64,000 bases of DNA. Origin: Pseudomonadota bacterium (GTDB lineage: Bacteria; Pseudomonadota; Gammaproteobacteria; Steroidobacterales; JBCBZW01). The stretch spans positions 43,553 through 107,552 of the forward strand of contig JBCCWS010000017.1 in the NCBI GenBank assembly GCA_039193195.1, written 5' to 3'. Below are positions 35,842 to 44,119 of the stretch, piece after piece. The notes beneath the pieces are model-generated. The model saw only the letters and a program-made list of their open reading frames with translations. It searched no databases and had not been told where the DNA came from. The translations under genes were made by a program, and so were the position numbers. Numbering within the stretch: position 1 is the first letter of the stretch; every line of letters starts with the position of its first letter.

Positions 35842-36905
35842 GCCTCATCGATCGCTACATCGCCCGCGGCGTGCTTATCGGGACCGCCTTGGTGCTAGCA
35901 GCCTTGGTAGCGCTGCGTGCTTTCGTGGGCGTTTTGCGGCAGTTGGAGAGCGTCGGTACCGCCAGCTACGGCATGCTGGAGGCGATGACGTTCGTGGTGA
36001 CCTCCTTGCCCCGCCACGCGTACGAGTTTCTGCCAATCGCCACGCTGCTGGGCGCTCTGCTCGGACTGGGCGGGATGGCCGCGCACAGCGAACTGGTGGT
36101 CATGCGTGCCGCTGGCGTCTCCCTGTGGCGATTGGCTCGAGGGACCATGATCAGCGGCGCAATCCTCGCATTGGCGGGGTTGGTATTGGGCGATCTCATA
36201 GGACCGGTCGCCTCGGACTACGGGCAGCGCTTGCGCACCTTGAGCCTGAACGAAGGGGTCACGCTCGGCGAGGGGCGCAGCAGTTGGATTAAGGACGGCG
36301 AACGCATTATCCACCTCGAGGCGCGCGAGGTGAGTGAGGCCTTCGGTGGGGTGTACGTGTTTTCCCTCGATGAACGCCACCGTCTAGTGTCCGTGGCGCG
36401 GGCGCGAGCGGCCGACTTCGATCAGGCCGGTAGGCTGCGCCTGCGCGACTATCGAGAGAGCCTGATCGAACCAGGCGGCGTGACCCTGCGGCAGTCTCTA
36501 GAAGTATCGCAGAGCACCCAGCTGCGGCCTGAGCTAATCGACCTATCGGTGAACGACGCCGATAAGCTACCCCTGCTTCCACTCTACCGCTACATCGACT
36601 ACCTAAGGCGTAACGAGCTCGACACCTACGCCTACGAAGTGGCGTTTTGGTCGCGCCTATCGAACCTAGGTGCTCTTGCGATAATCGCCGCACTGGCGCT
36701 GCCTTTCGTGTTTGGCCCCCTGCGCTCTGCTGCCTCCGGTCAGCGCATGCTGGTGGGCATTGTGATCGGCGTGATCTACTTCGTTGGCTCGCGCACGGTG
36801 CTGGGCAGCGGCGCCGTCTTGGGCGTAGCGCCGCTGCTGCTCGCGTGGCTTCCTACGCTGCTGCTAGGCGCCGTGATCCTCCTAGCACTCCACTACACCC
36901 GTTGA
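35838..36905 (+). CDS. lptG: Lipopolysaccharide export permease LptG
   Basis: The second membrane subunit of the LPS transporter. GTG 35838 inside the lptF stop gives a start SLIDRYIARGVLIG that aligns with the first coupling helix of LptG. Membrane helices fill residues 9-115 and about 272-352, with a periplasmic domain between (SSWIKDGERIIHL, GGVYVFSLDERHRLVSV). The conserved HSELVVMRAAGVSLWRL lies in the cytoplasmic loop that contacts LptB. The gene converges on an RDD-family gene with a terminator-like hairpin between them. Confidence 0.94.
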   Translation: MSLIDRYIARGVLIGTALVLAALVALRAFVGVLRQLESVGTASYGMLEAMTFVVTSLPRHAYEFLPIATLLGALLGLGGMAAHSELVVMRAAGVSLWRLARGTMISGAILALAGLVLGDLIGPVASDYGQRLRTLSLNEGVTLGEGRSSWIKDGERIIHLEAREVSEAFGGVYVFSLDERHRLVSVARARAADFDQAGRLRLRDYRESLIEPGGVTLRQSLEVSQSTQLRPELIDLSVNDADKLPLLPLYRYIDYLRRNELDTYAYEVAFWSRLSNLGALAIIAALALPFVFGPLRSAASGQRMLVGIVIGVIYFVGSRTVLGSGAVLGVAPLLLAWLPTLLLGAVILLALHYTR

Positions 36906-36929
36906 AGTTCTCCTTGCTCACTGTGAGAC

Positions 36930-36953
36930 TCGCGAGGTGAATTCGCGATTTCT
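36930..36953. terminator. Hairpin with T-rich tail between lptG and the RDD gene
   Basis: TCGCGA (36930-36935) pairs with TCGCGA (36943-36948) across a seven-base loop, followed on the plus strand by TTTCTTGTGTT. This fits a short intrinsic terminator for lptG and may also serve the convergent minus-strand gene. Confidence 0.5.
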
Positions 36954-36957
36954 TGTG

Positions 36958-37398
36958 TTAGGTATTTGCCGAAAAGCGAACTTGGGTGGCAGTTAAGCGG
37001 TCGTGCCAGGCCATGCCCTTGGGGTCAACGAGGATCCACAGATAGCCGAGGGCAAAGGGAGCGAGGGATAGGGCGCTGGCCGCCAGGCGCAGGAAGCCCC
37101 TGACCAGGGTCAGGGAGCGGCCGTCGTGATCGCACACTTCCAGTTGCCACGCACGCATCCCCAAGGTCTGGCGACGACGGGTCCAGGAGGTCACGTAAAA
37201 GGCGCTCACGAGGAGTACTAGCAGACCCTGGTAGGTGAGGTCTCCCGCGGGGACTGCTTCCCCGCCCCGTGCGATCACGATGAGCACGGTGGGTACGATC
37301 ATCAGTCCGGCGAGCAGCAAGGTGTCGTAGGCCATGGCGCCAAGGCGCCGAAACAGGCTACGTAGGCGCTCGGAGAACGCGACGGGCGAGAGGGGCAT
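36958..37398 (-). CDS. RDD-family membrane protein
   Basis: A 146-residue protein with an RDD domain: about three hydrophobic helices (residues 22-45, 55-72 and 106-125), and the conserved charged motifs RRLGAMAYDTLLL (with the Asp typical of the first helix), RRRQTLGMRAWQLEV and DPKGMAWHDRLTATQV. Start ATG 37398; upstream in-frame sequence is the pcnB promoter region. RDD proteins are mostly uncharacterised, and a few act as ion exchangers. It is encoded convergently to lptG and divergently from pcnB. Confidence 0.85.
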   Translation of the reverse strand: MPLSPVAFSERLRSLFRRLGAMAYDTLLLAGLMIVPTVLIVIARGGEAVPAGDLTYQGLLVLLVSAFYVTSWTRRRQTLGMRAWQLEVCDHDGRSLTLVRGFLRLAASALSLAPFALGYLWILVDPKGMAWHDRLTATQVRFSANT

Positions 37399-37470
37399 CG
37401 GCGAACGCACGGTCGTCGTCGGGGAGTGAGCGTGTAATATACCCCATCCCTTCAACCCCCTAACCCGACG

Positions 37471-38922
37471 TTGACAGCCAGCAACCCCGGTCACACGACA
37501 CCGCGAATCATCCCTCGGCCTGACCATACGGTCTCCCGGTCGAACATCTCGCGCAACGCGCTAAAGGTGCTATACCGCCTCAATCAGGCGGGATACCAGG
37601 CTTTCCTGGTGGGCGGGGGTGTGCGTGATCTGCTGCTAGGGCGCGAGCCGAAGGACTTTGATATCGCCACCGACGCCCACCCGGAGGATGTGCGACGGTT
37701 GTTTCGCAACTGCAGGCTGATTGGGCGTCGCTTCCGCCTGGCGCACGTGCACTTCGGGCCAGAAGTGATCGAGGTGGCGACCTTCCGAGCCCCGTCCGTG
37801 CCGGAAGAGCAAGAGAGCCGGAGTGCCCCCGACCGGCTGATCGACGACTCAGGGCGGATCCTGCGCGACAACGTCTACGGCAATATCGAAGAAGACGTCT
37901 GGCGCCGCGACTTCACCGCCAACGCGCTTTACTACAACATCGACGACTTCTCAATCTGGGACTACACCGGTGGTGTCGAGGATGTTACCGAGCGCACCCT
38001 GCGCATGGTGGGTGATCCCGTGCAGCGCTACCAGGAGGACCCGGTGCGCATGCTGCGCGCTGTTCGCTTCGCCGCGAAGCTCGGCTTCACGATTCACGAC
38101 CATACCCAGGCACCGATCCGCGATTACGGCCACCTGCTCGCCGATGTTCCTCCGGCACGCCTACTCGATGAGTCGATCAAGTTGCTAATGGGAGGATCGG
38201 GGCTCACCACGCTTGAATTGCTGCGTGAGTTCGATTTGCTGAGGTATCTGTTTCCCAGCACCGAGCAGATGTTCGCGACGCACGCCGCGGACTTCGACCG
38301 GCGCCTAGTGGAGATGGGCTTGCGCAACAGCGACCAGCGCCTAGAGCAGGGCAAGTCCGTCACGCCCGTGTTTCTGTTCTGTGTCTTGCTATGGGGAGCG
38401 ATCCGCGATCTCGCTCTGGAGATGGCCGCGCAAGCCGCGCCGCAGGAGACACCGGTCCTGACCAGCCACGTGCTAAAGGACGCCACCTTTGAGATGGGTA
38501 TGCGCCAGCAGTCGCAGGTGGCGATTCCACGCCGTTTCACGCAGGGCATGAGCGACATCCTCTCCCTGCAGCCGCGCTTCGAACACGTTCAGGGTCGCCA
38601 TGCCCTGCGCCTGCTCGACCATCCCCGATTCCGCGCCGCATGCGATTTCTTTCTCCTCCGCCACGCGGCTGGCGAGCCCTGGATCACCGAGGAGTCCGCC
38701 CAGGTCTGGGGCGAGGTCATTCACCTCGAGCCCGAGCAAGCGCGCGGCCGACTCGATGCACGCGGTGGCAGCGGCGCAGGCGAAGGTGGGCGAGCGAACG
38801 GGGCGCCGAACCGGCGCCGCAAGCGTCGACGTCGCCGCGGTGGACGGGGAAGAGGCGCGGAGGCCCCGGGTGAGGCGGGCGACAGTGGAGGCGCGCCGTC
38901 GCCGGAGGGCGGTGCTGAGTGA
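37471..38922 (+). CDS. pcnB: Poly(A) polymerase I
   Basis: The enzyme adds A-tails to RNA 3' ends and so speeds decay. The nucleotidyltransferase head shows FLVGGGVRDLLLGREPKDFDIATD (Gly-Gly motif then catalytic Asp62 and Asp64 of DxD), followed by RRDFTANALYYNI and QEDPVRMLRAVRFAAKLGF. A strongly basic tail (NRRRKRRRRRGGRGRG) near residue 450 is typical of PcnB and argues against a CCA-adding enzyme. The best start is TTG 37471; non-AUG starts are known for pcnB in other gammaproteobacteria. It overlaps folK by four bases. Confidence 0.9.
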   Translation: MTASNPGHTTPRIIPRPDHTVSRSNISRNALKVLYRLNQAGYQAFLVGGGVRDLLLGREPKDFDIATDAHPEDVRRLFRNCRLIGRRFRLAHVHFGPEVIEVATFRAPSVPEEQESRSAPDRLIDDSGRILRDNVYGNIEEDVWRRDFTANALYYNIDDFSIWDYTGGVEDVTERTLRMVGDPVQRYQEDPVRMLRAVRFAAKLGFTIHDHTQAPIRDYGHLLADVPPARLLDESIKLLMGGSGLTTLELLREFDLLRYLFPSTEQMFATHAADFDRRLVEMGLRNSDQRLEQGKSVTPVFLFCVLLWGAIRDLALEMAAQAAPQETPVLTSHVLKDATFEMGMRQQSQVAIPRRFTQGMSDILSLQPRFEHVQGRHALRLLDHPRFRAACDFFLLRHAAGEPWITEESAQVWGEVIHLEPEQARGRLDARGGSGAGEGGRANGAPNRRRKRRRRRGGRGRGAEAPGEAGDSGGAPSPEGGAE

Positions 38923-39434
38923 GCCCGGCGGCGCGATGCTGGCAGCCGGCGTACGTCGGATTGGGCAGCAATATGGAGCGGCCTGTGGCCCAGCTGCGGC
39001 TTGCCTTCGACGCCCTCGCCACCCTGCGCGATACGCAGCTGGTGCGCCGCTCGGGACTTTGGCGTAGTGCGCCGATGGGGCCGCAAGACCAGCCGGACTA
39101 CGTGAACGCTGCTGCCGGGCTGCTCACCCAGCTCGACGCCCACACACTGTTGAGCGAGCTGCAAGCCATAGAGCACTCGCAAGGGCGTCGCCGCGAAGGT
39201 GAGCGCTGGGGGCCACGGACGTTGGATTTGGATCTGCTCGTGTACGCCCAGGAGCGTCACGAAGGCGGCAACCTGATCGTTCCCCATCCGGGGATCGCCG
39301 AGCGTGCCTTCGTGCTCGCCCCGCTTGCGCAGGTGGCACCGGCCCTCTCCGTGCCCGGCCTTGGGCCAATCAGCGGCTTGCTGCAAGCCGTCGATTGCCG
39401 CGATATCGCGCCGCTCGAGTGCGATGGCGACTGA
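38919..39434 (+). CDS. folK: 7,8-Dihydro-6-hydroxymethylpterin pyrophosphokinase
   Basis: HPPK transfers pyrophosphate from ATP to 6-hydroxymethyl-7,8-dihydropterin in folate synthesis. Landmarks are AYVGLGSNMERP (about 11-22), DYVNAAAGL near 66, and the signature RWGPRTLDLDLLVYA with the two Mg-binding Asp residues (about 95-109), followed by VPHPGIAERAFVLAPLA. GTG 38919 overlaps the pcnB stop as GTGA. Length 171 is close to the family. Confidence 0.93.
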   Translation: MSPAARCWQPAYVGLGSNMERPVAQLRLAFDALATLRDTQLVRRSGLWRSAPMGPQDQPDYVNAAAGLLTQLDAHTLLSELQAIEHSQGRRREGERWGPRTLDLDLLVYAQERHEGGNLIVPHPGIAERAFVLAPLAQVAPALSVPGLGPISGLLQAVDCRDIAPLECDGD

Positions 39435-40083
39435 GCTGCGCTACCTGGCTGTGGAGGGCCCGATCGGTGTCGGCAAGAGCACCTTGGCCCGTGCGCTGGC
39501 GGAGCGCCTGGGCGGGGAGCTGGTCCTCGAGGAGCCGCACGCCAACCCCTTCCTTGAACGCTTCTACCGCGAACCACGTACGGCGGCGCTGCCCACACAG
39601 CTCACTTTTCTACTGCAACGCTCGCGCCAGGCTCAGCAGCTGCGTCAAGCGGATATGTTCGCGCCCGTGAGGGTGGCTGACTTCATGCTGGATAAGGACC
39701 GCCTGTTTGCCCGCCTTACCCTCGATGACGACGAGTACTCCCTGTACGAGCAGCTTTACGAGCGGCTGGCGATGGACGCACCGGTGCCCGACCTGGTCAT
39801 CTACCTGCAGGCCGGCCCTGACGTGCTGCTCGAGCGGATCGCTCGTCGCGGCATCGCCTGTGAGCAGCGTATCGAGCGTCGCTATCTCGAACGTTTAGGC
39901 GATGCCTACTCACGCTATTTCCACTTCTACGATGCAGGCGCATTGCTGATCATCAACAACGAGCGCCTAGACGTGCAGGCGCGCGAGGAGGATCTGCAAG
40001 CCGTGTTGGAGGCGATAGGGCGCATCCGTCACGGGCGCCACTACCTCAATTCCGGTCAACCCTCTCTGTTCCGTTCGCGCTGA
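39424..40083 (+). CDS. Deoxynucleoside kinase (deoxyadenosine/deoxycytidine/deoxyguanosine type)
   Basis: A 219-residue nucleoside salvage kinase. The P-loop GPIGVGKST (about 12-20) is followed by the substrate-side LEEPHANPFLERFY, the DKDRLFA segment after the FML of VADFMLDKDR, and the basic lid LERIARRGIACEQRI. ATG 39424 overlaps the end of folK by 11 bp. Between folK and panB this kinase is a recurrent neighbour in gammaproteobacteria. Which deoxynucleoside it prefers cannot be read from sequence. Confidence 0.88.
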   Translation: MATELRYLAVEGPIGVGKSTLARALAERLGGELVLEEPHANPFLERFYREPRTAALPTQLTFLLQRSRQAQQLRQADMFAPVRVADFMLDKDRLFARLTLDDDEYSLYEQLYERLAMDAPVPDLVIYLQAGPDVLLERIARRGIACEQRIERRYLERLGDAYSRYFHFYDAGALLIINNERLDVQAREEDLQAVLEAIGRIRHGRHYLNSGQPSLFRSR

Positions 40084-40177
40084 GCCGGGCCGGCTGGTAT
40101 TCCCGCGATCGAATTCGGATACTCAACTCAACGCTGAGCGCCCTCCCGGTGCTCCACCACTTGGGGAACGCAAACCC

Positions 40178-41008
40178 GTGTACACGCACCTGCAACCCGA
40201 AGCCAAGGAACGGCCGCCGGTCACCCTCTCCACCCTGCGCGACTTCAAGCGCAAGGGCGAGAAGTTCAGTTCTCTAACGGCCTACGACGCCAGCTTCGCG
40301 GCGCGAGTCGATGGTGCGGGCGTCGACGTCGTGTTGGTAGGCGATAGCCTCGGTATGGTCGTACAGGGCCATGACAGCACGGTGCCTGTTACCGTTGACG
40401 ATATCATCTATCACTCGAAGGCTGTCGCGCGCGGTTTGCATCGCGCTTTCCTCATGGTTGACATGCCGTTTATGAGCTACACCTCGCCCGATGTGGCGTT
40501 GGAGAACGCGATTCGCCTAATGCAGTTGGGCGGCGCACAGATGGTGAAGCTCGAGGGTAACGCTAGGCAGCTCGAGGTGGTAGAGCACCTGGCATCGCGC
40601 GACATCCCGGTCTGCGCCCACCTCGGCCTCCGTCCCCAGTCCGTGCATAAGATCGGGGGCTTTCGTGTCCAGGGCCGAGAGCAGGATACGGGACAGGCCA
40701 TGGTCGATGATGCGCTGGCCCTGCAGAATGCGGGCGCGGATATGGTGTTGCTTGAGTGTGTGCCAAGCGCGCTAGGGGACAGGATCACCAAGGCGCTGGG
40801 AGTGCCGGTGATCGGCATTGGCGCTGGCCCAGACGTGGACGGGCAGATCCTAGTGCTCTACGACATCCTCGATATCACGCCAGGTCGCAAGCCGCGCTTT
40901 ACGCAGAACTTTATGGCAGGCGCCGCGAGCATCCCAGACGCATTGGCGGCCTACGTCGATGCCGTGCGGTCCGGTCGTTACCCAGCGCAAGAGCATTGCT
41001 TTGAATGA
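40178..41008 (+). CDS. panB: 3-Methyl-2-oxobutanoate hydroxymethyltransferase
   Basis: PanB makes ketopantoate from alpha-ketoisovalerate and methylene-tetrahydrofolate, the first step to pantothenate. The family motifs are SSLTAYDASFAARVDGAGVDVVLVGDSLGM (about 32-61), HLGLRPQSVHKIGGFRVQG and IGIGAGPDVDGQILVLYD. GTG 40178 is preceded by GGGGAA ten bases upstream. It may begin a new transcription unit, because 94 bp separate it from the kinase gene. panC follows at 31 bp. Confidence 0.94.
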   Translation: MYTHLQPEAKERPPVTLSTLRDFKRKGEKFSSLTAYDASFAARVDGAGVDVVLVGDSLGMVVQGHDSTVPVTVDDIIYHSKAVARGLHRAFLMVDMPFMSYTSPDVALENAIRLMQLGGAQMVKLEGNARQLEVVEHLASRDIPVCAHLGLRPQSVHKIGGFRVQGREQDTGQAMVDDALALQNAGADMVLLECVPSALGDRITKALGVPVIGIGAGPDVDGQILVLYDILDITPGRKPRFTQNFMAGAASIPDALAAYVDAVRSGRYPAQEHCFE

Positions 41009-41038
41009 GCGCTTGGCGGCGGGCACGAAGGTGAGTTG

Positions 41039-41902
41039 ATGCATGAGGTGAACACGGTGGCGGCCCTGCGTGAGCGCCTCCACCGCTGGCGCGCGCGTGG
41101 TGAGCGCATCGCCTTCGTGCCGACCATGGGCAACCTTCACGACGGGCACATGACGCTGATCGAGCGGGCCCGCGCTAACGCTGATAGCCTCGTCGCCAGT
41201 GTCTACGTCAATCCCCTGCAGTTTGGCGGCGGTGAAGACTTCGACGGCTACCCGCGCACCCTGGAGGCGGACCGCGCCATGCTCGCCGGCGCCTCGTGCG
41301 ATCTACTGTTCTTTCCCCGTGACGAGGAGATCTATCCCCTCGGCCAGTCTCTGGCCACCCGCATCGATCTGCCGGGCCTCACGGAGATGCTCTGCGGGGA
41401 ACATCGTCCGGGGCATTTCGTCGGCGTGGCCACGGTGGTTTGCAAGCTGCTGAATATGGTGCAGCCGGATGTGGCCGTGTTTGGCGAGAAGGATCTGCAG
41501 CAGCTGCGTATTATCCAGCGCCTGGTGGCTGACCTCTACATCCCCACCCGGGTGCTGCCGGCGCCGACGGCCCGGGAGAGCGACGGCCTGGCGATGAGTT
41601 CGCGCAATCGCTACCTGACCACGCAGGAGCGCGCGCTGGCCCCAGTGCTCTACCAAACGCTGGTCGGGGCACGCCAGGCCTTGGAGGCAGGAGACCGTGC
41701 CTACGCGGCCATAGAGGCGCGAGCCACGCAAGCCCTGCGCGACGCGGGCCTGCGTCCGGACTACGTATCCATACGGCGCGGTATTGATCTGCAACCGCCC
41801 GCCGCTCGGGGGGAGGTCGAGCTGGCCGTGCTCGGGGCCGCGTGGCTTGGGCGCGCACGCCTGATCGACAACCTCCAGCTGCGGCTGAGCCCTGCCGGCT
41901 AG
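41039..41902 (+). CDS. panC: Pantothenate synthetase
   Basis: PanC condenses pantoate and beta-alanine through a pantoyl-adenylate. The class-I nucleotidyl-transferase start is PTMGNLHDGHMTLI (about 29-42; HIGH-like DGHM), then NPLQFGGGEDFDGYPR, VFGEKDLQQLRIIQ and the KMSKS-like loop MSSRNRYL. I choose ATG 41039 with AAGGTGAG just upstream; TTG 41036 is one codon earlier. The gene's end is eight bases from that of the convergent diguanylate cyclase gene. Confidence 0.95.
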   Translation: MHEVNTVAALRERLHRWRARGERIAFVPTMGNLHDGHMTLIERARANADSLVASVYVNPLQFGGGEDFDGYPRTLEADRAMLAGASCDLLFFPRDEEIYPLGQSLATRIDLPGLTEMLCGEHRPGHFVGVATVVCKLLNMVQPDVAVFGEKDLQQLRIIQRLVADLYIPTRVLPAPTARESDGLAMSSRNRYLTTQERALAPVLYQTLVGARQALEAGDRAYAAIEARATQALRDAGLRPDYVSIRRGIDLQPPAARGEVELAVLGAAWLGRARLIDNLQLRLSPAG

Positions 41903-41909
41903 GGCTGCG

Positions 41910-42866
41910 CTACTGCGCGACGCAATCGCGCCCTGCAAGCTTCGCCCGATACAGGGCGAAGTCGGCCTTGTTAATGAGTGACTTCAGTGTGTCGTCGGGG
42001 CCGTATTCGGCGACCCCCAAGGATACGGTGATGCGCGTGCGGTCCGGGTGCATCATCGAAGCGCGGGAAATGCCGCGGCGAATTCGCTCGGCGGTGGTCA
42101 GGGCCGACTCCAGGTTGGTGTCGGGCAGCATGATCACGAACTCGTCTCCACCGTAGCGTGCCACCATATCGTTGGGCCGAATCTGCGTGCGCAAGACCGA
42201 CGCCACTTGGCATAATGCGCGATCTCCGGCGAGGTGCCCGAGGCGATCGTTGTAGGGCTTGAACTGATCGATGTCGAGCATGATCAGGCAGGTAGGCGAC
42301 CCGTCGCGCGCGCAGCGTGCGAGCTTGCGCGGGAACATCTCCTCCAGCCAGTGGCGGTTGTTCAGTTCCGTGAGCGCATCGGTCATCGCGTTGCGTTCGA
42401 CCTCGCGCAGCATGCCTTCCCCATCGAGGATGATGCGATTGCTGTTGCGCACGCGCTTGGCGAGTAACGCCAAGAGGTTACGCGCGATCACGGGAGCCGA
42501 ATTGCACATCGCCCAGAGGGTCTCGTGGGGGATCTCGAGGACTAGTGATGGGCCCGTGGCCACCACGTACGCCGATGGGCGCTCGCCGTCGACGAAGGAC
42601 ATCTCCCCGACGCAGGCGCCCGAGACGACGTTTTCGAGTGGCTCCTTGGCATCGCGCTTGAGTCGCACATGCAGGCCGCCTTCGACCAGGGCGAACAGAT
42701 GATAGTTCTCCTCGTCCGGACTGAGCAGCACCTCCCCTGCGCCCAGGCGACGAACGGCACACGCGTCGAGGTAGCCCTCGACAGCGCTGACATCGACCCC
42801 GCGAAACAGCTGCAATCCTTGCAGGCTCTCTCGCGTCGGCGTGGCGGGTAGATCGGCGGTTGGCAT
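41910..42866 (-). CDS. Cyclic-nucleotide-binding-domain diguanylate cyclase
   Basis: The protein joins an N-terminal cyclic-nucleotide-binding (CNB) cassette (about 15-125) to a C-terminal GGDEF domain that makes c-di-GMP. The active-site loop RYGGDEF lies at 237-243, and an RxxD product-inhibition site (RPND, 230-233) sits five residues before it. The CNB phosphate loop reads GEMSFVDGERPSAYV, where cAMP-binding relatives usually have P-R-A-A. The nucleotide bound is therefore uncertain, or the fold serves another input. It lacks membrane helices. Upstream of its start is the palindrome TAACT-N5-AGTTA (42886-42900). Confidence 0.9.
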   Translation of the reverse strand: MPTADLPATPTRESLQGLQLFRGVDVSAVEGYLDACAVRRLGAGEVLLSPDEENYHLFALVEGGLHVRLKRDAKEPLENVVSGACVGEMSFVDGERPSAYVVATGPSLVLEIPHETLWAMCNSAPVIARNLLALLAKRVRNSNRIILDGEGMLREVERNAMTDALTELNNRHWLEEMFPRKLARCARDGSPTCLIMLDIDQFKPYNDRLGHLAGDRALCQVASVLRTQIRPNDMVARYGGDEFVIMLPDTNLESALTTAERIRRGISRASMMHPDRTRITVSLGVAEYGPDDTLKSLINKADFALYRAKLAGRDCVAQ

Positions 42867-42885
42867 CCGGTTTCCAACGAGACTC

Positions 42886-42900
42886 TAACTCAAGAAGTTA
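42886..42900 (-). promoter_or_regulatory. Palindrome upstream of the diguanylate cyclase gene
   Basis: TAACT (42886-42890) and AGTTA (42896-42900) are a perfect 5 bp inverted repeat with a five-base spacer, about 20 bp before the ATG of the minus-strand cyclase gene. It is in an AT-rich patch and may be part of the promoter or an operator. The evidence is only its symmetry and place. Confidence 0.25.
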
Positions 42901-42967
42901 AACAGACTTGCGTGCTGGCTCATAGGGGGCGTTGGGCTCCGCGGCGTCGGGACCCGTGCGAACGCAC

Positions 42968-44050
42968 CTAGGGGGCGTGTGCTGGGGTAGGGGCTTTACC
43001 GCGATTATGCTGTGCCAGAGCCCAGCGCGCATGTTCGGCGGGCAACTCAGGCAGATCGGGGAGTCGCGCTTCGAGGCACTGCACAATGGCTGAAGTGGTC
43101 GGTGCGTTGCCAAGGGCCACCGCTAGGTTGCGGAGCCAGCGTTCATAGCCGATGCGTCGGATCGGGCTGCCGGCCGTGCGCTCGAGGAACTGTTCGTCAG
43201 TCCAGCTGAACAACTCGATTAGAGTCGCCTCGTCAAGGCGGTGGCGAGGGCTGAAATCGTCCTCAGCGGTCGCTTGGGCGAACTTGTTCCAGGGGCAGAA
43301 CAGCTGGCAGTCATCGCAGCCGTATACTCGGTTACCGATCAGCGGTCTTAGGTGGACGGGGATCGGTCCAGCCAATTCGATCGTGAGGTAAGAGATGCAA
43401 AGGCGTGCATCGAGCTCGTAGGGTGCGACGATCGCCCGCGTCGGACAGACATCCATACAGGCGGTGCAGGTGCCGCAGTGGTTGGTCGGCGCCACGATGG
43501 CCGTCGGCGAGAGCGGGAGGTCGGTGTATATCTCGCCAAGGAAAAACCAGCTGCCCGCTCTTTTGTTCAATACGTTCGTGTGCTTACCGATCCAACCGAG
43601 TCCCGCTTTGTGGGCTAGGGCTTTCTCGAGCACGGGCGCGCTATCGACGAACACCCGGTAGCCAAAATCGCCGACCTCATCCCGCATGCGATTGGCCAGT
43701 GCTTGCAGGCGCTTGCGCAGGAGCTTGTGGTAGTCGCGACCGAGGGCGTAGCGCGAGATGTAGGCCAGGCTAGGGGACTGGAGCACCTGTTCGGCGTTGG
43801 CAGCGCGGGGCGGAAAGTAGTCCATCCGTACGGAGACCACTGAGCAGGTGCCGGGAATCAGGGCGGCGGGACGCGAGCGTCGCCTGCCGTGGCGTGCCAT
43901 CCAGCCCATCTCGCCGTGGCGCTCGAGGGCAAGCCAGCGCTCGAGGAGTTTCTCGTGCTGCTGGAGGTCGATGTCGCTGATACCGAGCTGTTGGAATCCT
44001 AACTCTTGGGCCCAGTCGTGCAGGTTCTGTTCGAGTGCGCGAAGATTCAT
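42968..44050 (-). CDS. queG: Epoxyqueuosine reductase
   Basis: QueG carries out the last step in tRNA queuosine formation, a cobalamin-dependent reduction of epoxyqueuosine. The two [4Fe-4S] cluster motifs CGTCTACMDVCPTRAI (about 193-208) and CDDCQLFCPWNKF are complete. The N-terminal domain carries KHTNVLNKRAGSWFFLGEIY, and a HEAT-like C-terminal part follows. Start ATG 44050. It is divergent from nnrD, with only about 70 bp between starts. Confidence 0.95.
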   Translation of the reverse strand: MNLRALEQNLHDWAQELGFQQLGISDIDLQQHEKLLERWLALERHGEMGWMARHGRRRSRPAALIPGTCSVVSVRMDYFPPRAANAEQVLQSPSLAYISRYALGRDYHKLLRKRLQALANRMRDEVGDFGYRVFVDSAPVLEKALAHKAGLGWIGKHTNVLNKRAGSWFFLGEIYTDLPLSPTAIVAPTNHCGTCTACMDVCPTRAIVAPYELDARLCISYLTIELAGPIPVHLRPLIGNRVYGCDDCQLFCPWNKFAQATAEDDFSPRHRLDEATLIELFSWTDEQFLERTAGSPIRRIGYERWLRNLAVALGNAPTTSAIVQCLEARLPDLPELPAEHARWALAQHNRGKAPTPAHAP

Positions 44051-44119
44051 GCACCTGGGTTCCTAGGGGCGCCGGACGGCTGGCTCAGTCGCCGCAGTGC
44101 GGCCAAGTATACTGAAGTG

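Noticed and set aside
37471..38922. Reading pcnB as a CCA-adding enzyme
   Set aside because: The basic C-terminal tail, length and link to folK favour poly(A) polymerase.
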